Shown here one piece after another: positions 1 through 5,377 of a DNA stretch of 5,377 nt (its first letter is position 1; every line of letters begins with the position of its first letter). A model generated the notes under the pieces. The model did not search any database. It saw only the letters and a list, made by a program, of their open reading frames with translations, and was not told the origin of the DNA. Position numbers and translations under genes: made by a program. Source of the DNA: Gammaproteobacteria bacterium (GTDB lineage Bacteria > Pseudomonadota > Gammaproteobacteria > Eutrophobiales > Eutrophobiaceae); NCBI GenBank assembly GCA_015661095.1, contig JACVQI010000143.1, positions 1 through 5,377 of the forward strand, written 5' to 3'.

Positions 1-102
1 GGCGAGCAGTGTTTCGATGGCCGGGAATTGCGGCTGCTCCTCCCGTGGTAAATCGGTATGGGATCCCAGCAATCCTGGAATCAGCAAAGTCAGATTATAC
101 AT
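1..102 (-). CDS. RpfE-type / phosphoglycerate mutase-like protein, N-terminal fragment
   Basis: Partial gene cut by the left window edge; 34 codons are present and stay open to base 1. The translation begins MYNLTLLIPGLLG and ends FPAIETLLA. This layout, a hydrophobic strand ending in IPGLLG, then an acidic and proline-rich stretch, then an (F/L)PA(I/L)ETLLA segment, is what I remember from the N-termini of proteins annotated as RpfE-type or 2,3-bisphosphoglycerate-independent phosphoglycerate mutase-like in gammaproteobacteria. Those proteins are usually about 300 or more residues; the biochemical role of the group is poorly defined. An in-frame TGA three codons upstream (109-111) leaves the ATG at 100-102 as the first possible start. 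No good ribosome binding site precedes it. It lies 41 bases after thrC on the same strand, so it is probably the next operon gene. That this is a gene is fairly likely; the family call is tentative because so little is visible. Confidence 0.55.
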   Translation of the reverse strand, partial: MYNLTLLIPGLLGSHTDLPREEQPQFPAIETLLA

Positions 103-122
103 TATGGATCATTGCCAAGTTT

Positions 123-147
123 TTAACGGCCAGTCCCTGGCCGTCAA
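123..147 (-). repeat. Strong inverted repeat (hairpin) overlapping the thrC stop codon
   Basis: Read on the minus strand, the arms ACGGCCAG (144-137) and CTGGCCGT (133-126) are perfect complements around a 3-base loop, GGA. The stem extends outward through one G-U and two A-U pairs to about 11 pairs. The thrC stop TGA (146-144) lies inside the 5' arm. No run of T follows on either strand; the minus strand continues TAAAAAC. It therefore does not fit a classical intrinsic terminator. It could be an mRNA stability or processing element between thrC and the next gene, or a weak attenuating hairpin. The structure is directly visible; the function is inference. Confidence 0.6.
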
Positions 148-1265
148 GAAATATTATCGAGTATCGCCTTCTTAACCTGACTGAGTTCCGCATCAATTTG
201 CAATAGTGGTTTGGTGCTCTGCTTGATGGCCGTATCCGGATCCTTCAAACCATGTCCGGTCAGCGTACAGACCACCACGCTCTGCTCCGCTATCTTGCCG
301 TTGGCGATGTCCCGTAAGGCGCCGGCGATGGCGATCGCCGAGGCCGGTTCGCAGAATATGCCTTCTTTTTCCGCCAGCAGTTTTTGCGCGGCCAGGATGT
401 CGGCATCGGTAAATTCATCGAACCAGCCGCCGGACTCGCGACTGGCGTTCCAGGCTAGTTCCCAGGATTGCGGGCGGCCGATGCGTATGGCCGTGGCTAT
501 AGTCTCCGGATCATCCACCATCGCGCCACGCAGGAACGGCGCGGCGCCGCTGGCCTGGTAACCGAGCAGCTTCGGCCGGGTGGAAACGACCGCTGGTTGC
601 TGAAACTTGCAAGTACCATCGCAGAAATTACAGGAGCCCGCATACTTGCCCGCATATTCGCTGTAACCGATCCAGTAGGCGGAAATATTCCCGGCATTAC
701 CGACCGGCAGACAATGGTAGTCGGGCGCGCGCCCCAACTGATCGATAATCTCGAAGGCAGCGGTCTTCTGCCCCTGTAAGCGGAAGGGATTAATCGAGTT
801 GACGATAGTCACCGGCGCCGCCTGCGCGACCTCCTTGACCAGCCGCATACCATCATCGAAGTTGCCCTTGATCTGAATAACGACGGCACCCTGCATCATC
901 GCCTGTGCCAGTTTGCCCAGGGCGATCTTGCCTGCCGGGATCAGGACGAAGGCCGTCATGCCGGCCCGGGCCGCGTAGGCGGCGGCCGAGGCAGAGGTAT
1001 TGCCGGTGGAGGCGCAGATTATCGCCCGTGAACCTTCGGCATAGGCCTGCGTCACCGCCATGGTCATGCCCCGATCCTTGAAGGAGCCGGTCGGGTTGAG
1101 TCCTTCATACTTTACATAGATCTCGACCTGCCGGCCGGTCAGCGCCGGAATATTCTCCAGCCTGATGAGCGGGGTATTGCCCTCACACATGGCAATGATG
1201 CGCGTCCCGGCCGCGATCGGCAGACGCTCACGATAATGTTCAATAATGCCGGTATATCGATTCAC
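144..1265 (-). CDS. thrC: Threonine synthase
   Basis: Cytoplasmic PLP enzyme that converts O-phospho-L-homoserine and water to L-threonine and phosphate, the last step of threonine synthesis. It has 373 residues, close to the short bacterial ThrC form. Visible signatures: the substrate-site segment EGNTPLIRL (28-36); the PLP-lysine motif GSFKDRG, with K63 as the Schiff-base lysine; ASTGNTSAS (85-93); the PLP phosphate loop PVGNAGN (187-193); TAIRIGRPQSW (258-268); EGIFCEPASA (301-310); and the C-terminal TLTGHGLKDP (334-343). The start is GTG (1265-1263), 15 bases after the hom stop. The next in-frame Met (residue 26) would fall just before the EGNTPL motif and is unlikely. The upstream sequence AGTTGAAATTAGCAA holds no clear Shine-Dalgarno, so translation may be coupled to hom. 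Oddity: an insert of roughly 17 residues between the conserved EY and RPKLLG segments (about residues 206-229) carries C212, C215 and C219. Confidence 0.95.
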   Translation of the reverse strand: MNRYTGIIEHYRERLPIAAGTRIIAMCEGNTPLIRLENIPALTGRQVEIYVKYEGLNPTGSFKDRGMTMAVTQAYAEGSRAIICASTGNTSASAAAYAARAGMTAFVLIPAGKIALGKLAQAMMQGAVVIQIKGNFDDGMRLVKEVAQAAPVTIVNSINPFRLQGQKTAAFEIIDQLGRAPDYHCLPVGNAGNISAYWIGYSEYAGKYAGSCNFCDGTCKFQQPAVVSTRPKLLGYQASGAAPFLRGAMVDDPETIATAIRIGRPQSWELAWNASRESGGWFDEFTDADILAAQKLLAEKEGIFCEPASAIAIAGALRDIANGKIAEQSVVVCTLTGHGLKDPDTAIKQSTKPLLQIDAELSQVKKAILDNIS

Positions 1266-1280
1266 TTGCTAATTTCAACT

Positions 1281-2594
1281 TTATTCCAGCGTTTCCACGC
1301 GGATGCGAGTGACATGCCCTTTAATCACATCCAGTTTTTCGATCAGCGCGATAGCCTCATTCATGTTGCGTTCCTGGATGCGCTGCGTCAGGATGATGAT
1401 GGGAACATACTTTACCTCTTCACCCGGTTCCTTCTGGATGATCGCCTCAATGCTGATGCCGCGGTCACCGAGGATCTTGGTGACCAGCGCCAGCACACCG
1501 GGCCGGTCCACGGCCTGCATGCGCAGATAATAAGCAGTCTCCACTTCCTCCATCGGCAACACCCTGGTATCGGCCATGGCATGCGGCTGAAAGGCCAGAT
1601 GCGGGACGCGATTTTCCGGGTCGGTGGTCAGGGCGCGGGTAATATCGATCAGATCCGCCACCACCGCCGATGCGGTCGGAAAGGAACCGGCGCCGGCGCC
1701 ATAATATAAGGTGTGTCCGACGGCATCACCCTTCACCAGTACGGCGTTCATGACGCCGTCGACATTGGCTATCAAGCGCCGTTTCGGGATCAATGTGGGA
1801 TGCACCCGCATCTCGATGCCGCGACCGGTATTGCGGGTAATGCCCAGATGTTTGATGCGGTAGCCAAGTTCTTCCGCATAGGCGACGTCCTGCCGGTCGA
1901 TCCGAACAATGCCTTCGATATAGGTCTTGTCAAACTGCAAGGGGATGCCGAAAGCAATGGAACCCAGTATGGTCAGCTTGTGGGCGGCATCGATACCTTC
2001 AATATCGAAGGCCGGATCAGCCTCGGCATAGCCCAGCGCCTGCGCCTCTTTCAATACCGGCTTGAAATCCCGTCCCTTGGTGCGCATTTCGGTCAGGATG
2101 TAATTACTGGTGCCGTTGATGATGCCGGCGGCCCACTCGATCCGGTTGGCCGCCAGACCTTCGCGCAGCGCCTTGATGATCGGAATGCCGCCCGCCACGG
2201 CCGCCTCGAACGCTACGGTAATACCCTGTTTCTGGGCGGCGGCGAAGATCTCATTGCCATGGAGTGCGATCAGCGCCTTGTTGGCGGTCACCACATGTTT
2301 GCCATTGGCGATGGCCTGCATCACCAGCTCCAGCGCCGGATGATAGCCGCCGATCAGTTCGACGACGATTTCAATCTCGGGATCGTTGACGACCGCAAAG
2401 GCGTCATCGGTGATTTTTTCGATCTGATCCAGGCCCGTGATAGCAGCGGCGTTATAGGCCTTGGCGGCGGCGTGGCTGATGTGGATGCCACGGCCGGCGC
2501 GGCGCGCGATCACCTCTGCGTTGCGGCTTAAGACACTCACCGTGCCGCCGCCGACGGTACCCAGACCCATTAAACCTACCTTGACCGGTTGCAT
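1281..2594 (-). CDS. hom: Homoserine dehydrogenase (monofunctional, with ACT domain)
   Basis: Cytoplasmic enzyme that reduces L-aspartate 4-semialdehyde to L-homoserine with NAD(P)H, the branch point to threonine and methionine. It has 437 residues, normal for the monofunctional Hom-ACT form. Domains in order: Rossmann nucleotide-binding fold from residue 4, with GLGTVGGG (10-17); TANKALIA (103-110) with conserved K106; the catalytic and oligomerisation domain with GGIPII (135-140), INGTSNYIL (159-167) and EADPAFDIEGIDAAHKL (191-207). In that last motif D197, D202 and K206 match the catalytic Asp/Asp/Lys of the family. A C-terminal ACT domain follows (about 356-437), the usual site of threonine feedback control. 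The ATG at 2594 places MQPVKVGLMGLG at the N-terminus as expected, with an AGGGTG ribosome site 6 bases upstream. It lies 16 bases after alaC and 15 before thrC. No aspartokinase domain is fused, unlike enteric ThrA. Confidence 0.96.
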   Translation of the reverse strand: MQPVKVGLMGLGTVGGGTVSVLSRNAEVIARRAGRGIHISHAAAKAYNAAAITGLDQIEKITDDAFAVVNDPEIEIVVELIGGYHPALELVMQAIANGKHVVTANKALIALHGNEIFAAAQKQGITVAFEAAVAGGIPIIKALREGLAANRIEWAAGIINGTSNYILTEMRTKGRDFKPVLKEAQALGYAEADPAFDIEGIDAAHKLTILGSIAFGIPLQFDKTYIEGIVRIDRQDVAYAEELGYRIKHLGITRNTGRGIEMRVHPTLIPKRRLIANVDGVMNAVLVKGDAVGHTLYYGAGAGSFPTASAVVADLIDITRALTTDPENRVPHLAFQPHAMADTRVLPMEEVETAYYLRMQAVDRPGVLALVTKILGDRGISIEAIIQKEPGEEVKYVPIIILTQRIQERNMNEAIALIEKLDVIKGHVTRIRVETLE

Positions 2595-2600
2595 ACTTGT

Positions 2601-2606
2601 CACCCT
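2601..2606 (-). promoter_or_regulatory. Ribosome binding site of hom
   Basis: AGGGTG on the minus strand ends 6 bases before the hom ATG. It supports the ATG at 2594 over an in-frame GTG at 2603-2601, which overlaps the site itself, and over longer readings that run back into alaC. It is the clearest Shine-Dalgarno in the window. Confidence 0.6.
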
Positions 2607-2610
2607 GCCA

Positions 2611-3825
2611 TCAACCCTTAACCTGTAATTGTTCGCCGGCACGTTTCCGGTCGTCCCGGAACATGGCACGTATGCCCCGGATCGCCTGGCGCGTCCGATG
2701 CTCGTTTTCAATCAGGGCGAAACGAACGAACTTGTCGCCATACTCGCCGAAACCGATCCCGGGCGAAACCGCGACCTTTGCCTGCAAGAGTAACTTCTTG
2801 GAAAATTCGAGTGAGCCCATACCCTGATACTCCGGCGGGATCGGGGCCCAGACAAACATGGTCGCTTTCGGTTTCTCCACCTTCCAGCCAACGGAATTCA
2901 AACCGTCGCACAAGGTATCACGGCGCTGCCGGTAAGTGTTGCAGTTGTCCGTCACACATTGTTGATCGCCTTCCAGTGCCGAGATAGCGGCAACCTGAAT
3001 GGGCGTAAACATGCCGTAATCGAAATACGATTTTAATCGGGCCAAAGCGTTGACCAGAACCGAGGAGCCGGACATGAAGCCGATACGCCAGCCCGGCATG
3101 TTATAACTCTTGGACAGGCTGAAGAATTCGACGGCGATGTCCTTCGCGCCTTTGACCTGCAGGATGGATGGCGCCCGATAACCGTCGAACACGATATCGA
3201 CATAGGCCAGATCCTGGATCACCCGGATCTCGTGCTCACGGGCAAACGCCACGATGCGCTCGAAGAACGCCAGGTTGACGCATTGAGTGGTGGGATTGCT
3301 GGGAAAATTCAATAACAGCAATTTCGGCTTCGGCCAGCTGTTGCGGACCGCGTTTTCCAGTTCCGCGAAGAAATCGATATCGGCCCCAATCGGCACATGC
3401 CGCACGTCGGCACCGGCGATGATGAACCCGTAGGGGTGTATGGGATAAGCGGGATTGGGCACCAGCACCGCATCGCCCTTGTCGACGATGGCCATGGCCA
3501 GATGTGACAATCCTTCCTTCGAGCCCAGCGTGACTATGGTCTCCGACTCCGGATCCAGATCGACATCGAAGCGCCGCTTATACCAGTCGGCGATGGCCTT
3601 GCGCAATCTGGGGATACCGCGCGACACCGAATAGCGATGGGTATCATCGCGACGGGCGGCCTCGACCAGTTTTTCGACCACGTGCGGGGGCGCCGGCTGA
3701 TCCGGGTTGCCCATGCCAAAATCGATGATGTCCTCGCCACGGCGGCGCTCCTCCATCTTCAATTCGTTGACGATATTGAAGACGTAGGGCGGTAACCGCT
3801 TAATCCTCGGAAATTCTTCGCTCAT
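2611..3825 (-). CDS. alaC: Alanine-synthesising aminotransferase (AlaC-type, PLP-dependent)
   Basis: Class I/II aminotransferase of the aspartate aminotransferase fold. It is expected to make L-alanine and 2-oxoglutarate from pyruvate and L-glutamate in the cytoplasm. Its 404 residues are close to E. coli AlaC, and many stretches agree with that protein as I remember it: RLPPYVFNI (10-18), RRGEDIIDF (28-36), SRGIPRLR (68-75), GSKEGL (101-106), LVPNPAYPIH (121-130), ALEGDQQC (283-290), VSPGIGFGEYGD (353-364). Cofactor and substrate residues: N177 in FPSNPTT, D205 and Y208 in QDLAYVD, the PLP lysine K239 in SLSKSYNMPGWRIGF, R247 in the same motif, and R368 in VRFALIE as carboxylate-binding arginine. 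The ATG at 3825 is the only plausible start: an in-frame TAA lies 11 codons upstream with no other start codon between. No good Shine-Dalgarno is seen. It is the first gene of the operon, 16 bases before hom. Preference for another 2-oxo acid cannot be excluded. Confidence 0.93.
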   Translation of the reverse strand: MSEEFPRIKRLPPYVFNIVNELKMEERRRGEDIIDFGMGNPDQPAPPHVVEKLVEAARRDDTHRYSVSRGIPRLRKAIADWYKRRFDVDLDPESETIVTLGSKEGLSHLAMAIVDKGDAVLVPNPAYPIHPYGFIIAGADVRHVPIGADIDFFAELENAVRNSWPKPKLLLLNFPSNPTTQCVNLAFFERIVAFAREHEIRVIQDLAYVDIVFDGYRAPSILQVKGAKDIAVEFFSLSKSYNMPGWRIGFMSGSSVLVNALARLKSYFDYGMFTPIQVAAISALEGDQQCVTDNCNTYRQRRDTLCDGLNSVGWKVEKPKATMFVWAPIPPEYQGMGSLEFSKKLLLQAKVAVSPGIGFGEYGDKFVRFALIENEHRTRQAIRGIRAMFRDDRKRAGEQLQVKG

Positions 3826-3886
3826 AAATCTGCAATCAACACTTAAATTAGGGAATTACTGCTAAACCTCGTGATTCAAGTGGTTG

Positions 3887-3892
3887 ATTATA
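3887..3892 (-). promoter_or_regulatory. Candidate -10 box for the alaC-hom-thrC operon
   Basis: TATAAT on the minus strand matches the sigma-70 -10 consensus exactly. Transcription would start near 3880 and leave a leader of about 55 bases before the alaC ATG. The -35 region at 17-base spacing (3915-3910, TGTATC) is poor, and no TG extension precedes the -10 box, so an activator may be needed or the box may be chance. It is nevertheless the best promoter candidate in the only sizeable intergenic space. Confidence 0.4.
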
Positions 3893-3963
3893 AGGTATTC
3901 CTGCACCGGGATACAGGCCGGTAACCTGCTCAATTCATCAGAAACGATGATAAATTGATCGTC

Positions 3964-3992
3964 TGTACCAACCTGACCAGCAACCGTATACT
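3964..3992 (+). promoter_or_regulatory. Candidate promoter for nit-tldD, close to the start codon
   Basis: TATACT at 3987-3992 is a five-of-six -10 match, with a weak -35 (TGTACC, 3964-3969) at 17-base spacing. The predicted transcription start falls at about 3998-4000, on or next to the A of the nit ATG, which would give a leaderless or nearly leaderless mRNA. This agrees with the lack of a Shine-Dalgarno but rests on short matches only. Confidence 0.22.
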
Positions 3993-3999
3993 TGGCGTC

Positions 4000-4824
4000 A
4001 TGGTAAATAAAGTGAAAGTAGCCGCGCTGCAAATGGTGTCCACGGCTGACGTCGAGGAAAATCTCGCCAGCGCCGGGGACCTGATCCGCCAGGCGGCGGA
4101 GCAGCAGACGCAATTGGCCGTGCTGCCCGAATTTTTTCCGATCATCGGCCGGAATGATCAGGCAAAGCTGCGTCACCAGGAGCGCTACGGCGCCGGTCCG
4201 ATCCAGGAATTCCTGGCCAATAACGCCAGACGTTATGGCATCTGGCTGATGGGTGGCACCATCCCCCTGAGCACGCACGACCAAGGACGCATCTCCAACT
4301 CCTGCCTGTTGTATAACCCTGATGGTGTCTGCACTGCCCGGTATGACAAACTGCATCTGTTCGATGTTCGCATCGGTGACGGCAAGGAATCCTACCAGGA
4401 ATCGAAGACCCTGCTCGCGGGTGATCAGGTCGTGGTCGCGGCAACACCCTTCGGCAATGTTGGCATGTCCATCTGTTATGACCTGCGCTTCCCCGAACTC
4501 TACCGCCGGATGCTGGCCCAGGAAGTCGTGATCCTGACCGTCCCATCGGCCTTCACGGAAACGACGGGGAGAAAGCACTGGGAATTACTGTTGCGGGCGC
4601 GGGCGGTCGAGAATCTGTGTTTTGTCATCGCCCCGAATCAGGGCGGCCAGCATTCAGACCAGCGCCGTACCTGGGGCCATAGTATGATTATCGATCCGTG
4701 GGGTGAAGTACTCGGAGCACTGGAATTCGGCGCCAGCCTGGTTTGTGCCGAACTGGACCTCAACCGCCAGAGCGAACTGCGTACCAGTTTTCCGGCACTG
4801 CAACATACCCGCTTGTTACAGTAA
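4000..4824 (+). CDS. Nit1-type carbon-nitrogen hydrolase (probable deaminated glutathione amidase)
   Basis: Nitrilase-superfamily amidase of 274 residues, the normal length for one CN-hydrolase domain. The Glu-Lys-Cys triad is intact: E44 in LPEFF, K117 in YDKLHLFDV, C159 in SICYDLRFPELYR; E134 (YQES) fits the second conserved Glu. The segments PSAFTETTGRKHWELLLRAR (182-201), the following RAVEN, GHSMIIDPWG (226-235) and the ending FPALQHTR are typical of Nit1 proteins, which hydrolyse deaminated glutathione, a side product of transaminases, to 2-oxoglutarate and cysteinylglycine. Family membership is clear; the substrate is inferred. The ATG at 4000 puts VKVAALQM at the N-terminus as usual. 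A TTG at 3955 would add 15 unrelated residues, and a GTG at 4012 is a close alternative. No Shine-Dalgarno is visible. Two tandem stops (4822-4827) end it, 8 bases before tldD, so the pair is likely co-transcribed. Confidence 0.9.
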   Translation: MVNKVKVAALQMVSTADVEENLASAGDLIRQAAEQQTQLAVLPEFFPIIGRNDQAKLRHQERYGAGPIQEFLANNARRYGIWLMGGTIPLSTHDQGRISNSCLLYNPDGVCTARYDKLHLFDVRIGDGKESYQESKTLLAGDQVVVAATPFGNVGMSICYDLRFPELYRRMLAQEVVILTVPSAFTETTGRKHWELLLRARAVENLCFVIAPNQGGQHSDQRRTWGHSMIIDPWGEVLGALEFGASLVCAELDLNRQSELRTSFPALQHTRLLQ

Positions 4825-4832
4825 TAAAATTT

Positions 4833-5377
4833 ATGACTGATACTCTCGAGACAGCACAACAACAACTGCTGGCCCCGGTCGGCATGGAACTGAAGGATAT
4901 CCGGCAGACCCTGGATCAACTCAGCATCCGCGGCATCGATCAGGCGGACTTGTTTTTCGAATCCGCGCGTACTGAATCCTGGGTACTTGAGGACGGCATT
5001 GTCAAGGAAGGCTCCTACAGCATCGATCAGGGAGTCGGGGTGCGGGCCATCAGCGGTGAGAAAACCGGCTTCGCCTATTCCGATGAAATCCTGCTGCCGG
5101 CCCTGACCCAGGCCGCCCGCACCGCCAGGGCCATCGCCGTAAGTGGGGCATCCCGCCAGTTACAGGCCTGGCGGCACACCACAGCGCCGGCTCTGTACCG
5201 AGACAGCGATCCACTGCTGTCCATCGATACGGATCAGAAAATCAGCCTGCTGCAATCGATCGATACCCTGGCCCGGCAACGTAATCCCCGGATTAAACAG
5301 GTCATCGCCAGCCTGAGCGCCCAACACACCACCGTGCTGGTGGCGGGTATCGACGGTACTTATGTGGCGGACGTGCG
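4833..5377 (+). CDS. tldD: Metalloprotease subunit TldD, N-terminal part
   Basis: Partial gene, open to the right edge: 181 complete codons plus two bases of about 480 expected. TldD pairs with PmbA (TldE) to form a zinc protease that degrades unfolded peptides and, in E. coli, takes part in microcin B17 maturation and CcdA degradation. The hallmark is the block from W50 to D84, containing WVLEDGIVKEGSY (50-62), IDQGVGVRAISGEKTGFAY (64-82) and SDE, nearly the same as E. coli TldD as I remember it. IASLSAQ (158-164), followed by a VLVAGIDGTYVADV segment (168-181), also fits. The zinc-binding HExxxH motif lies beyond the window, so catalytic integrity cannot be judged. The ATG at 4833 is chosen because it gives the normal N-terminal length; the preceding AATAAAATTT holds no Shine-Dalgarno. 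A second in-frame ATG (residue 18) is possible but would give a short N-terminus. Confidence 0.95.
   Translation, partial: MTDTLETAQQQLLAPVGMELKDIRQTLDQLSIRGIDQADLFFESARTESWVLEDGIVKEGSYSIDQGVGVRAISGEKTGFAYSDEILLPALTQAARTARAIAVSGASRQLQAWRHTTAPALYRDSDPLLSIDTDQKISLLQSIDTLARQRNPRIKQVIASLSAQHTTVLVAGIDGTYVADV

Larger units (their letters stand above)
3826..3999. other. Divergent intergenic region between alaC and the nit gene
   Basis: A 174-base AT-richer stretch separates two divergent transcription units and should hold both promoters. It contains a perfect TATAAT facing alaC and a TATACT facing the nit gene. I see no leader peptide with runs of Thr, Ile or Ala codons, no terminator/antiterminator pair, and no long symmetric operator. 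Only a weak dyad (CACTT with AAGTG, minus strand) lies in the alaC leader. Confidence 0.6.

Noticed and set aside
1689..1700. Tandem palindrome GGCGCCGGCGCC followed by an AT-rich ATAATATAAG
   Set aside because: It encodes the conserved Gly-Ala loop and the two tyrosines of Hom (YYGAGAGSF), so coding constraint explains it; no promoter or operator is needed.
211..1709. Several plus-strand open frames of 75-157 codons over thrC and hom
   Set aside because: All overlap well-supported minus-strand genes, have no ribosome sites or motifs, and are shadow frames.
1713..2531. 272-codon open frame on the plus strand, antisense to hom
   Set aside because: It lies wholly inside hom, which has full family signatures. 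The translation shows no known motif and looks like the complement of GC-rich codons.
2595..2711. 39-residue N-terminal extension of hom
   Set aside because: It would overlap the end of alaC, the extra residues match nothing in the family, and a good ribosome site fits the ATG at 2594.
3826..3885. CACTT/AAGTG dyad in the alaC leader as a riboswitch or attenuator
   Set aside because: The stem is only about 5 pairs across a long loop, with no alternative fold, terminator or leader peptide.
3955..3999. TTG start giving a 15-residue longer nit protein
   Set aside because: The added residues precede the normal family N-terminus (VKVAALQM), and TTG without a ribosome site is a poorer choice than ATG at 4000.
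3862..4578. 238-codon open frame on the minus strand, antisense to the nit gene
   Set aside because: The opposite strand encodes an intact Nit1 protein with its catalytic triad. This frame would also cover the divergent promoter region and has no recognisable domain.

Overview
The window looks like ordinary chromosomal core metabolism from a gammaproteobacterium. The DNA is moderately GC-rich with even codon use. The protein sequences match gammaproteobacterial families closely: AlaC and TldD keep long stretches in common with what I remember of the E. coli proteins, and hom and thrC sit side by side as in many non-enteric gammaproteobacteria. I cannot name the genus. Family assignments come from recognising motifs, not from a database search.

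Layout: two divergent gene groups leave a 174-base intergenic region (3826-3999). The leftward (minus-strand) group, in order of transcription, is alaC (alanine-synthesising aminotransferase, 3825-2611), hom (homoserine dehydrogenase with ACT domain, 2594-1281), thrC (threonine synthase, 1265-144) and the first 34 codons of a fourth gene (102-1). That last gene resembles the RpfE-type / cofactor-independent phosphoglycerate mutase-like proteins. Gaps of 16, 15 and 41 bases suggest a single operon. The rightward (plus-strand) group is a Nit1-type carbon-nitrogen hydrolase (4000-4824), followed after 8 bases by the 5' part of tldD (4833 to the window edge).

The leftward operon covers two steps of the aspartate-to-threonine branch: aspartate semialdehyde to homoserine (Hom), and phosphohomoserine to threonine (ThrC). 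It is joined by the transaminase that makes alanine from pyruvate and glutamate. Aspartokinase and homoserine kinase are not in the window. The rightward pair joins a likely metabolite-repair amidase (deaminated glutathione as probable substrate) with the TldD subunit of the TldD/PmbA (TldE) protease.

No mobile element, CRISPR array, tRNA, rRNA or defence system is visible, and I found no convincing new system. The points most worth checking are a cysteine-bearing insert (C-x2-C-x3-C) in the large domain of ThrC, a strong hairpin that overlaps the thrC stop codon without a U-tract, and start sites without recognisable Shine-Dalgarno sequences for several genes, including a possibly leaderless nit gene.
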